Source: Semisulcospira habei
Taxonomy: Eukaryota; Mollusca; Gastropoda; Semisulcospiridae
Assembly: GCA_036245525.1 (NCBI GenBank)
Contig: BTPG01000004.1
Coordinates: 214,037,023 to 214,101,022 of the forward strand
Direction: 5' to 3'
DNA: 64,000 nt
Part shown: piece after piece, positions 18,741 through 28,706 of the stretch
Position numbering within the stretch: the stretch's first letter is position 1
How the letters are laid out: each line of letters begins with the position of its first letter
Translations under genes and position numbers: made by a program
Notes under the pieces: model-generated
Databases searched by the model: none
Told to the model about the DNA's origin: nothing
The model's input: the letters and a program-made list of their open reading frames with translations, nothing else

Positions 18741-19370
18741 AGCATACAAAATGATCCAGGTGTACATCAGATAAAAACAGAGCTATACACGCTGGAAACA
18801 ACCGAATAATAACGTCCTTGTAATAAGTCTTTATGTTGACAATGTTTGTTTCTTTTTGTCTTATTAATGTCTTTCGTCCCCAACCGCCGTTTCATCAGCA
18901 GTTCCATTTTCAAAGTTTTACATGTTATATACAGTATACAAAAATGATGCAGGCGCACCAACCCCATAGTAGCACCCTTGTAATAAATCTTTATGTCGAC
19001 AATGGTTTTCTTACTCCTTATTATTGTCTCTCGTCCCCAACCCCCGTTCCATCAGCAGTTCCATTTTCAAAGTTTTACATGTTATATACAGTATACAAAA
19101 GGATGCAGGCGCACCAACCCCATAGTAGAGCACTCGTGTAATAAATCTTTATGATGACAATGGTTTTTTTACTCCTTATTATTGTCTCCCCCCCCCCCCC
19201 ACCCCGTTCCATCAGCAGTTCCATTTTCAAAGTTTTCCATGCCCCTTATTATTGTCTCTCGTCCCCAAGCGTCGTTCCATTTGCAGTTCCATTGACAAAA
19301 ACAAGCTAGATATGCTGAAACCAACCCAATAATAATGAACACTCTTATAATAAGTCTGTATGAAAAGGAA
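18741..19370. repeat. About 3-4 tandem copies of a ~157-bp repeat
   Basis: The blocks TAATAAATCTTTATG, GACAATGGTTTTCTTACTCC, TTATTATTGTCTCTCGTCCC, CAGCAGTTCCATTTTCAAAG and GATGCAGGCGCACCAACCCC recur starting near 18820, 18977, 19137 and 19235 (partial). A poly-C tract breaks the third copy (19188-19200). Confidence 0.75.
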
Positions 19371-19398
19371 AATGACGCGAGTGTCGGAGAATCTCAAT

Positions 19399-21006
19399 TC
19401 ATTTATTTTGTAACTTTTCAGTCTGTTGCGGATCTTCTGCAATGGCCTGCTGTATCTCGGCCTTTCCAGGAAGTTTGTTCACGACGAGGTGTGCCTTGAA
19501 ACGAGTTTCAACAGCTTTCCCCCATGGTTTCCTTGTAAATCTAGCTTTCTTTCGAGCAGGAGCCGACGCAGAACTGTCATCATCAAAACTATCTAGTTTG
19601 TCATCAGGCTCTGGACGTCTTTTCTCGGTCATGCTCAATGATTCCTGTGTTGTTGACTTGCTATTTGCTTCATTCACAGGTGCTGTTTCCCCAGCGACCT
19701 CTCTGCAAGTTTCTGATGTGTTTTCATTGTCAAAGTCAATCTCTTCATCATCGCCCAGTTCAGCTCTAATGCAACTCTCAAAATCTGTCATCCCATTGTT
19801 AACTGACAGAAGAATCTTTGCCACTTTTGCCTTCTGAAGGACGTCTTGAGGTTGGCGGTAGATATGGCGATGTATCCGAATATCATGACCAAGGAAGTCT
19901 GCCAGCTGATCCTGGTCTAACTCCGAGATGGCCATGGCCTGAGCCAAAGTTGCAACCTGCTTCCGTAACTGAGTAAATGTGAACATGGCTGGGTTTGACA
20001 CTTGCGCTTGCAGTGCATGTTCCTTCAGAACATCATGGCCTCTGTAAGGCCTCTGACCAGAAGGTGTGGCAAAGATGTACTGGGAACCGGCGAGAGCTGG
20101 AACTGATTGCCTCATTTGAAGGATTCTGTCCACAGTTGTCATCATCTTCTTCGTCAGCAAAATGGGAACACTCCTATTAAACTTGCCCCTGATTTACACT
20201 CGCTGAAAATGATTCACCATTTTCTTCTCAACCTCTGTGAGACCTTTCAAGATATCTTGATTGGTGATCAATCCAATCTTAGCATTCTGGAAGTCTGATA
20301 CCTTCATTCTCTGAACTTCTCCCCCTCGTTTTCGGTTGAAAAGTGATACAGCGCAAAGAGTTGCTTTAACCACTGTCGGATAATCTTCCGAAACCACCCT
20401 TGTCTCAAGGAGCTGTTGGACCTTCCTCACATCTTCACATGATGGGATCAGCTTGGGTTTGTTCATGGTCATTTTCCCGACCGACTGGGCTGCTGTAGCT
20501 GACACACAATCGTACCAGTCCCCGGTGAAGACAGAGTCAAAGCGCTGCGCCTCAGAGAGCTCCTGTCGCCACCTGTCATCTGAACCATTCCCAAGCTGTT
20601 TGGATGCCAGCGACTGTTTGATCTGTGAACATTTTTTCAAAGCATGGCCTATGCGCATTGCAAGATTGCCTTTTTTGAACTGATGTGTGTCCTCATCAAA
20701 TTCTGCTAGCTCTTTTACAGCCAGTACAACATGATCAAAGCTAGCTGCATTGACCACAGCATTTAAACTTGCGATTTTCATTTCTGACCTCACTCTAAGA
20801 ATCTTTAATAGTCTCCCTAACTCCCACATCCTGGAGCTGATTTGCCCAGCCGTGTGTTCTTCAATGTCCCTGCGGTCAAATAATCTCTTTCCATACTCCA
20901 AAAGCAAGGGGTCAGTTCTGATGAGACGGCTTAACTCATCCTGTCTCTGTCTGGCTAAAACCTTATGATAGAAGGAAAAGTCAACGTCTAAAGGTATTGG
21001 AAGCAT
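19399..21006 (-). pseudogene. Tyrosine-recombinase-like protein, catalytic region (one nonsense codon)
   Basis: One continuous minus-strand frame apart from a single TAA at 20194-20196. Upstream part (21006-20197, 270 codons): helical N-terminal region and a box I-like LCAVSLFNRKRGGEVQRMKV (Arg ~227, with the usual G-x-E-V after it). Downstream part (20160-19399, 253 codons): GQRPYRGHDVLKEH, box II-like MFTFTQLRKQVATLAQ (Arg 66; Thr where the first His of H-x-x-R is usual), LADFLGHDIRIHRHIYRQP (His 92 and candidate nucleophile Tyr 101, about 19858-19860), then an acidic, lysine-rich tail. The R...R..H..Y order fits the tyrosine recombinase/Crypton-like fold. Multicopy host-like genes of this kind are known in fish and invertebrates, but their function is not established. 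The TAA, and frameshifts just upstream, argue for a decayed copy. Confidence 0.7.
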
Positions 21007-21074
21007 TAGCCGCCCACGTTGAGCAGCCTCACCTCTCTTAGTGAACTGAAACCCTCCTTGTTTCTGACAGCAAC

Positions 21075-21755
21075 GTTTTGAGTGTACAGAGATCAGCTTT
21101 TTTTATAGAGCCCTTTGCAATGGCAACAGGCGAGAAGGTCGTCTACCTTACTAGTTTTGGTGCGATACTTAGGAATCAAACATCCTGATTTCTTTTCAAG
21201 AACTGCAACATTATGCATGTAATCCCCCTCATCTTGTATTCTGATCCATGCTTGACGTCTCTGCTTAGTCCCTTTTTTTATCATCAAAATTTTAGCAACG
21301 TCTGCCTCATCTGCATGGAAGTGCGTGCTCATTTTCAAAACAAGCTTGCCACAAAATTTGCATGCATGTTTCTTGTCCCATTTGTACTTTCCTTTTCCTC
21401 TCTGCGACACGTGCACATCCGTTTCTTTGGTAAGCGCTCTTTCCCCACCCCCAACATCATGTTCCTTCTGCCTATCCACATTGTCATTGCCACCCCCTAA
21501 TTCATCCCCCAACGCACACTGCACCTTGCTGGTACTTGCTTCACTGACACCTGCCCACCCTGAAACAGCCACCTTGAAATCTAACATATTCAATACAAAA
21601 CTGTCTGTGTCAGAGACCCCAGAGATTGATGGCGAAGCACCGTCTGAATCCTGTGAGCTCGAGCCAGGAACAAACTCCTCGTCATCACTGTCCTTGTATT
21701 GCGATGCGCTTGCACTCTCGGCAGTCTCAGGCCCATCACAGGCTCCATTTGCCAA
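21075..21755 (-). pseudogene. Same gene: N-terminal zinc-finger part of the large exon
   Basis: Reads LANGACDGPETAES, a long acidic serine-rich linker, then KYKWDKKHACKFCGKLVLKM with STHFHADE (C2H2-like finger), KKGTKQRRQAWIRIQDEGDY, MHNVAVLEKKSGCLIPKYRT and ACCHCKGLYKK (second CxxC). The frame breaks at an A7 run (about 21101-21107). The continuation toward 21006 (KRCCQKQGGFQFTKRGEAAQ) is found only after two +1 shifts. The exon begins right after the acceptor CTTTCCTTTTCCAG (AG at 21756-21757). Homologous proteins have the same finger-then-recombinase order. Confidence 0.68.
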
Positions 21756-22103
21756 CTGGAAAAGGAAAGAAAAAAAGAAAGCTGCATTAGTACAAAAGCA
21801 GACCAATTTTGGTTTAAGGGGCCTTGCACAAGAAAGCAAAATCCATGTTTTCTGAAAATGTAAGCAGTTTTCACACATCTGTCAACCCCGCGTGACCCTT
21901 TGAGAGAGGTCACTCAAACTGGTATGTTTACAAAGATCTTGCCACAAAGTATCCTTGGGCCAAGCTTGAAGAATGTGGCTTGAAAAGTTTCCGAGAAAAT
22001 GCCACTGTTAACGTTTACCATGGACGCGGACGGCCCAGAACATAAACTCACTTTTGCTTCGCACGCGAGCCAATAAAATAAAGATGATCATAGAATCACT
22101 TAC

Positions 22104-22382
22104 CAGTTTGTAATTGGGGGCATTCCGCTGCCGTCTATGCACCCTCCTACCAGACGCACCCTCTGCGACAGACGACGCTGGGCCATCATGCTGCTGCTGA
22201 CTAATTTTGCCATGAGCCTTGGTCATGTGCCAGGAAGGGGCGTGCTTGTCCACTTCCATAGTTCCCGATGGGTTTGGACATCCTGCTGCCATCCGGCGCT
22301 GGGTGTGTGCAGAAAGTGCTGAGTGTGACCAAAACGGTGTTGCTGCAATCATGTCAAATACAACCATGTAAACCATTGACAT
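22104..22382 (-). pseudogene. Same gene: upstream exon
   Basis: Minus-strand exon ending ...RRQRNAPNYKL followed by a consensus donor GTAAGT (22103-22098). Joining to 21755 across a 348-bp intron keeps phase 0 (CTG then TTG GCA). Content includes CPNPSGTMEVDKHAPSWH, MTKAH, which looks like a C..H..H finger remnant. The 5' limit is uncertain: TTGACATGATTGCAG near 22350 could be an acceptor from a further upstream exon. Confidence 0.6.
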
Positions 22383-23250
22383 TTTGAATCAGATATATAT
22401 ACATAATTACAGCAGTACCCCATGCCCCCTACGAACAATAACTGGTAATACAGTAAAATGCGACACTTCAGTTGCAAAATCCGAAAAAAAAACTATTCGT
22501 GGAAGTCTGTTCTTCGAATCGCGAGGTAGTTTTGCGTACGAGGATTCAAATCTGGCGCCATCTTGTTTCAACAGTGCATCCATACAAACATGCCAAATTA
22601 CATTTCGTTCACAATCACACATGTCAGAAGAAAAAAAAAAAGCAACCCAACCCAATCGCGTGACAGATTGACCTTGTAATGTGTTATTGAACAAATTCCT
22701 TTCGTTGAAGAAGAAAGCTTTTGTTAAATTCGTGGGGTTCTATTATCTGTTACTACAAGACTGACGGGCGCTGAGCAGAAGGCTGAGACGCGGGTCGTAG
22801 CAGACTCAGTTTTCTCGGCCAAACGGGTCCATATAGGCTACTGTGCAATTGTATCTGATTGGGAGCATCTCAGTTAAATTACTGCGCTGAAGAAGTACAC
22901 TTGGGCGTGCTTTTAACTAAGAAATATTGCATAAAAACAATCTTACCTGATGGAACGGCGACGGTTGGCGGGACGAGAGACAATAGAAGGGGAAACCACT
23001 CAGTTCACTCTGCGCAGCCGAACGATGCTTGCTTCCGTGGTGACACACTGGCCCAGTGCGTTTAAAACACACAAGATTAGGTAAACCTGCAAAAATGGGA
23101 CATCTAATTTTTTTTTCTTTCTGACTTTTGAATTAAAAATAATGCAGAAACAACCCTCAGAAAAAATGGGTGTCTGACTTGGCCGCCCAGAATTTTACAC
23201 ACGCCCACATTCCAGAAGGATGGTAAAGAAAGTCACCCATATTAGTAGTT
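22383..23250. other. No recognisable gene
   Basis: Short ORFs without recognisable domains. May contain the 5' part of the recombinase-like gene; no promoter motif could be supported. Confidence 0.35.
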
Positions 23251-23254
23251 TCGT

Positions 23255-23255
<1 letters not shown>

Positions 23256-23314
<59 letters not shown>

Positions 23315-23440
23315 ACACACACGCACACACAAACCCAACATCCACCAGCGCATGCACGCACTCACACACACACATACACACACGCGCACACACACACACA
23401 AACACACACACACAGACCTAACACACGAAAGCGCACACAC

Positions 23441-23482
<42 letters not shown>

Positions 23483-23520
23483 GCACACACACACACACAC
23501 ACAAATACGTATGCACACAC
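23256..23520. repeat. Compound (CA)n microsatellite
   Basis: CA repeats with scattered GC, TC and AAAC interruptions over ~265 bp. Confidence 0.95.
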
Positions 23521-23658
23521 AGGCACGCACGCATGAATGCACGCTCGCACACATATACTGAGACAACAACAAATATTCCGACCCCTTAACAAAACTGTGG
23601 ATCCGCCTGTCATTTTTATATTATTAAGACAACTCTGCCCCATGAAGGCAAGAGACAG

Positions 23659-23847
23659 GAAGTCCATTTTAGTGAAAAGCACACGTTTTATGGTAATACA
23701 ATACAAATCGCGCTATCTACGAACAAACAAAAAATGTGCAACACAAAAAAAAACGTTCAACTTTTTTTTTTTTTTTTTGGGGGGGGGAAAGCGAGATTTG
23801 TATTGTATTACTATAAATATCGCGCTTTTCACAAAAATGGACTTCCG
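23659..23847. repeat. Type D hairpin with large loop
   Basis: Left arm AAGTCCATTTTAGTGAAAAG and GGTAATACAATACAAATCGC; right arm GCGAGATTTGTATTGTATTA and CTTTTCACAAAAATGGACTT. The ~70-bp loop includes poly-T/poly-G. Both ends carry the CCATTTT motif seen at 2640 and 25570. Confidence 0.75.
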
Positions 23848-24095
23848 GAATTAGACTTCGAGAGGCGGAGCTTGACCAAAACTGACAGCGCGCTCGTAAA
23901 AAAAAGAAAAAAAAAAAAAAAGTTGAATGTCTGTGTGGACGCCTGTCCGTCACCCAGAAGATCTCTCATATCTTCGATGTCTTCAGTGGCCGCGGCAGTG
24001 CTGAGAGTGGCTCTACAAATGAACTCTCTCAGAGAACCGCTTCGTATGGTAGCGAGAAAAGATCGTAACGTAAGAGTCGGTTTAGACGTCTAAAT

Positions 24096-24187
24096 CCTTT
24101 GACTGTCGGTAGCGCGTACTGTAGAGGTGATTCCTGCCGGAACGCCAGAATCACCTCGACAAAAAACCCCTACCGACAGCCAAATGG
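24096..24187. repeat. Two-part inverted repeat
   Basis: Outer arms CCTTTGACTGTCGGTAG and CTACCGACAGCCAAATGG, inner arms GAGGTGATTC and GAATCACCTC. Termini resemble the TTAACCC-TTGACTGCCG ends of type A elements, with TTAA decayed to TAAA/CTAA. Confidence 0.65.
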
Positions 24188-24262
24188 CTAACACGAGACA
24201 GTCGACTTTGGTTTCTTGCGCAGAGAAGTGTGAATCCTGCAGTCCCTATTGTTGAAATTGTT

Positions 24263-24460
24263 TTAACTCATTCAACCCGACGCACATATTTCCCAAATTT
24301 CGGGATGCGTCATCTAACGACTATGCACTGTTGCAGGAGATGGATCGACCATGATAATTCAAGGGTAGTGCCTGTCGGCGCCAAGCTAATCTGGCACTAC
24401 CCTTGAATTATCATGGTCGACCCATCCCCTGCAGTAGTGCGCCAGGGCTGAATGGGTTAA
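24263..24460. mobile_element. TTAA-flanked type B element, one arm shortened
   Basis: Left TTAACTCATTCAACCCGACG, right GGGCTGAATGGGTTAA. Foldback core 24330-24432; the left arm lacks the CCAGATTAGCTTGGCGCC part that the right arm retains, so the palindrome has been partly deleted. Right TTAA is shared with the next element. Confidence 0.75.
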
Positions 24461-24538
24461 ATTCATTCGAGACAAACGGCATCCGGATACGCGACTAAAT
24501 CCGCGTATCCGGATGCCGTTCGTCTAGGAATGAGCTAA
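24457..24538. mobile_element. Type C hairpin element
   Basis: TTAAATTCATTCGAGACAAA, CGGCATCCGGATACGCG and its mirror ending TAGGAATGAGCTAA. Second copy of the element at 9258-9337. Confidence 0.75.
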
Positions 24539-25569
24539 AACAGATTGTTTTCCTCCCTACGTCACACGACCAGTAAATTTAGCGCAAACTGTACCATGTG
24601 ACCGTGATATAAAAACCACTGTAGCGAAAAATGGCGGACGTTTTATAGCCCTCTCGATGACGCGTTACGACCTCGTTTTCGAGTCTTGATAGCAACTCGG
24701 TTCGACAAAATAGCAGAAAAAAACGCACTAAAGTAGTCCTATTTGACGTAATACACATCATCTGCCTTATTTTTTACGACATGAGGAGCCAACTAAACAA
24801 CATTTCACCACTAATTACATAGCGCAAACAGTAAAAGCCTTCCACCGAGACATTTTCAAAGTTCGGGAAACCACGGAAAAAAAATAGCTTCCGAGTTGTT
24901 TTTTTTAACCAATCAGAGACACAATCCGTGCAAACCGGCAAGCCAGGCACTGTCGTCTGCTCAAACACCAACAGGCAAAATGCCACAATTTCACCAAAGC
25001 ACAGAGCAACAAATTCAAGAACTAAAACGAAAATACACACCCAGCAACACTACACACAAAGCACGCTATTGCCAAATTTTCACGTCACTCAATGCGGGAC
25101 TATCTGAAGAAAATCATCTCCCGAATTTTCGAAGACTATCTGACATCTTGAATCTAAAAGCACGAGGCACCATGCTAACTTGCACAAGCTGTCACATCAG
25201 TGGTCAAATGCCGATCGCTTCATCAAAAAGTTCTTAATTTTTCTGAATCACACAGCAGTCAAGAAGCACTGTCACTGTAATACTTTAACGACCTTTTGTA
25301 GACATTGCAGCTTGAATCATTCTGTACACAAGCCAAGATTAGCTTTTTACTCGCGAAAACAAGACTTGCGCTTCTGACACGGAATCTTGTTACGTCACAG
25401 TCTGGGAATCCCCGGCAGAACATGTATATTCAATGGTGTCACCTATCTGCCACAGAAGCGGCCGTCTTCATAAACCGGATTTTTTCTAAACAATAAACGG
25501 AGGAAGGAAAACAAATACGTTATTACACCACGCTCGGACTGCCGAAAAGGCTCAACGGCCTCAGTGTAC
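24539..25569. other. No recognised gene
   Basis: A plus-strand ORF at 24896-25237 (with EQQIQELKRKYTPSNTTHKA and LSEENHLPNFRRLSDILNLK) has a protein-like composition but no recognised family. It could be a short exon or transposon remnant; I do not call it a gene. Confidence 0.35.
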
Positions 25570-25646
25570 GTCCATTTTGGTTTGTGAAAACCGAGACTTA
25601 AATTGTAATACAATAAACAAAATCTCGCTTTTCACGAAAATGAACT
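25570..25646. repeat. Type D hairpin
   Basis: Arms GTCCATTTTGGTTTGTGAAA / ACCGAGA and TCTCGCTTTTCACGAAAATG, AAC, around TTAAATTGTAATACAATAAAC. Confidence 0.75.
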
Positions 25647-25812
25647 TACTGTCTTTTGCCTTCACAGGACACAGTTCAGTCGTTGACATTTTGAACGTCT
25701 CCTATTTTAATTCGTCGTCATACACAATCACAGAAGTGTGCAGCAGGGCTTGTTAGCGAACAAAAAAAGACGCCAAGGTATTAAGTGATTGCAAATTGTG
25801 ACAGTCCTAAAG

Positions 25813-26125
25813 ATGATTAAACTACCCAAGATTCTCCTTCTCATCTTTGTTCCAAAATCTTGGACCTTTACCGCTGTTGTTGCTGACACGAGCGCTCTTT
25901 TCACTCGCCAAGATGGAGTCCGTCTTGTATCTCCATGCATCCGGGCACTGGATGACGTCAGCTTCCCGCTAGAGTGTGCCGCCAGGTGTAACGATGATCC
26001 TACCTGTGTCAGCAGCTCCTTCAAAGAAAGCAGCGGCCTTTGTTGTCTGAGCGACATGGTCATCAACCAGCTAGGTGCGCAGTTCACTCGAGACGCGGAG
26101 GCTGTGTATATCCAGAAACTGCAAG
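25813..26125 (+). CDS. First exon of a secreted PAN/Apple-like protein (partial)
   Basis: Open from ATG 25813. Residues 1-25 look like a signal peptide (MIKLPKILLLIFVPKSWTFT, AVVADTSA). Then comes a cysteine-rich segment with SPCIRALDD, PLECAARCNDDPTC and SGLCCLSDMV, the C..C..C..C spacing of the first half of a PAN/Apple domain, which mediates protein or carbohydrate binding outside the cell. The exon ends CTGCAAG before a GTAAAG donor (GT at 26126-26127), giving a phase-1 intron as is usual for extracellular modules. Downstream exons are not visible before the tandem array begins 160 bp later; they may lie beyond the array or outside the window. The upstream ATG context was not decisive. 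Coding call is inference from composition, cysteine pattern and donor site. Confidence 0.6.
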
Positions 26126-26159
26126 GTAAAGAAGTGTGCGAGAGTGTAAGCTCGCGCGG

Positions 26160-26279
<120 letters not shown>

Positions 26280-26351
26280 CACTGCAGAGTAAGAGTGTGC
26301 CCGCCTGCGTGTCCGCCGCTGTTATTTTGCTAAATATTTTTGGGACACTGT

Positions 26352-26511
26352 TTAACCCATTTAACTCTCACATACCATAGCTAGATAGGTATCGACCATG
26401 CTAGTTCAAGGGTGGTGCCAGAATAGCTTGGCGCCTACGGGGGCCAAGTAATTCTGGCACCAACCTTGAACTATCATGGCGATTTGTCTTCTGGATTTTA
26501 GCACACGTTAA
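26352..26511. repeat. Type B hairpin inside unit 1 (repeated in every unit)
   Basis: TTAACCCATTTAACTCTCAC at 26352, then foldback GTATCGACCATGCTAGTTCA, AGGGTGGTGCCAGAATAGC, TTGGCGCC with an imperfect mirror to 26480 (right arm has GGGGGCCAAGTAATTCTGGC). TTAA recurs at 26508-26511 but the terminal match is poor. It recurs at the same offset in units 2-9 (28820, 31258, 33672, 36104, 38516, 40938, 43318, 45298), so it was captured before amplification. Confidence 0.75.
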
Positions 26512-26836
26512 GACATGAAAATTCTCCTGAGCTCTATACGTATGAGCAAATGCTGAAATGCAGTGTTACACACTACACAAACACCAGTGTGTATCAAGGT
26601 CTAATGCTGAAATTCAGTGATACACAAATACCAGTATATATCAGCGTCTAATGCTTACCTTCAGTGCTACACAAACACCACAGAGTCTTAAAGCTCTCCA
26701 CAAATACTGAAATGCTGAAAATCAGCGTCCACCTGCCCCGTACGTTTGTCCGCCTCTCGTGTTCCGCTTTACTGAACACTGAATGCAGTTCTATGGGAAG
26801 CTGTCAATGCTGAAATGCTGAAAATAAGTTTGAACA

Positions 26837-27770
26837 CTTGACATACTGTACTGTTTGCCCTTGTCTGGTGTCTGGGGAACTCGACAAAAAGATTTTTCGT
26901 CTTCTCCACGCCCAAGAAGGCAATGGCGGGCCAGTCTCCACACTGAGGCCGCCATGCTGTTTTCCCACCCGAAAATGACGATGAAACGCAAAGTCGGCGT
27001 TAACGCTTGACATGGGCAGAGGCGGATCAGGGGCTCATTCCGACGCAGGAAAACCTATTTCCGACGCCAAACTCGACAAAAAGATTCTTCGTCTTCCCCA
27101 CGCTAACAAGGCAATGGCCGGCCAGCCTGCACACGGCGGCCGCCATGCCGTTTCCCCACCCGAAAATGACGATGAAACGCAAAGTCGGCGCAGAAGCTTG
27201 ACATGGACAGAGGCGGATCAGGGGCTCATTCGCCAACTGGAAAACCTATTTCCGACGCCAAACTCGAGAAAAAGATTCTTCGTCTTCTCCACGCTAAAAC
27301 GGCAATGGTCGGCCAGGCTCCACACGGTTGCCGCCATGCTGTTACCCCACGCAGAAATGGCGATAAAACGCAAAGTCGGCGTTAACGCTTGACATGGGTA
27401 GAGGCGGATCAGGAGCTCATTCCGACGCAGGAAAACCTATTTCCGACACCAAACTCGAGAAAAAGATTCTTCGTCTTCTCCACGCTAAAAAGGCAATGGC
27501 CGGCCAGCCTCCTCACCGCGGCCGCCATGCCGTTCACCCACCCGAAAATAACGATGAAACGCAAAGTTGGCGCGGACGCTTGACAGGTGCAGAGGCGGAT
27601 CAGGGACTCATTCTGACGCAGGAAAACCTATTTCCGACGCCAAACTCGAGAAAAAGATTCTTCGTCTTCTCCACGCTAAAACGGCAATGGCCGGCCAGCC
27701 TCCACACCACGGCCGCCATGCTGTTTCCCCACCCGAAATGACGATGAAACGCAAAATCAGCGGGGACGCT
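26837..27770. repeat. ~190-bp monomers inside unit 1
   Basis: Boundaries at GCTTGACA: 27005, 27196, 27387, 27578 and 27768, i.e. steps of 191, 191, 191 and 190 bp, preceded by a shorter diverged copy from 26837. Each contains GGCGGATCAGGGGCTCATTC, CGACGCAGGAAAACCTATTT, CCGACGCCAAACTCGA, GGCAATGGCCGGCCAGCC and GATGAAACGCAAAGTCGGCG. More diverged antisense-like copies continue to about 28075, and two copies in the opposite orientation occupy 28080-28375. The same layout is found in each unit. Confidence 0.85.
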
Positions 27771-28618
27771 TGACAGTGGAAGGGGCGGATCAGGGGCTCA
27801 TTCCGACGCAGGAAAACCTATTTCCGACGCATGCAGCTCCCGCCGTTCAGAGGCTTATTCCCCAACAAACCCACCTATTTCTGACAACAAACCACCGAAA
27901 AAAATTCTTTGTCCACTAAGCACCATCTAGCACTATCCCACCCAGCATCCACCATGGAACGCAAAGTCTGCGTTTCTTCTTCAAATGCAGCTCCCGCCGT
28001 TCAGAGGCTATTTCCCCACTAACAAACAAACCTATTTCTGACCCCAAACCACCAAAAAGAATTCTTAGTCCACCATTGCTTGCTAAGGTGAAGAAGAAGA
28101 CTAAGTATCTTTTTGTCGTGTTTGGCGTCCGAAATTGGTTTTCCTGTTGGGGAAATAGCCTCTGCACAGCCTCTGTCCATTTCAACCATCAACGCCGACG
28201 TTGCGTTCCATCGTCTTTGCTTAGTGGAAGGAAGCCCCAAAGCTGCTGTGTGGAGACTGGGCCGCCATTGCCTGCTAAGGTGGAGAAGAAGACTGCTACC
28301 GTGCACTCAGGATCTTTTTCGCTTGTTTGGGCTGACAAATAGGTTTTCCTGGTGGGGAATACGCCTCTGCAAAAAGTACAAAAACACAACTTTGGGAAGA
28401 ACAAATAAAATGGAAACTTTTGTGTGTCTGCAGAGTAAGTGCCTGTGTGTCCGCCTGTGTGTCCGTCTGCATGTGTTTTCGTGAGTCTGCGACATGTGTG
28501 TGTGAGTCTGCATGTGTGTGTGAGTCTGTCTGTGTGCGTGTTTGTCTGTCTGTGTGCGTGCGAGTGTGACTGTCTGTCTGTCTGTCTGTCTGTCTATCTG
28601 TCTGTCTGTTTGTTTGTC

Positions 28619-28706
<88 letters not shown>

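Noticed and set aside
21213..21855. Plus-strand ORFs of 95 and 176 codons
   Set aside because: Antisense to the zinc-finger exon of the recombinase-like gene, which has recognisable motifs and splice sites.
23157..23706. Cys-Val or His-Thr repeat proteins across CA tracts
   Set aside because: Pure dinucleotide translation; same for 15035-15265, 26160-26290 and the ends of all 2.4-kb units.
24896..25237. 113-codon plus ORF as a possible host exon
   Set aside because: No recognised family or clear splice sites; too short to support alone.
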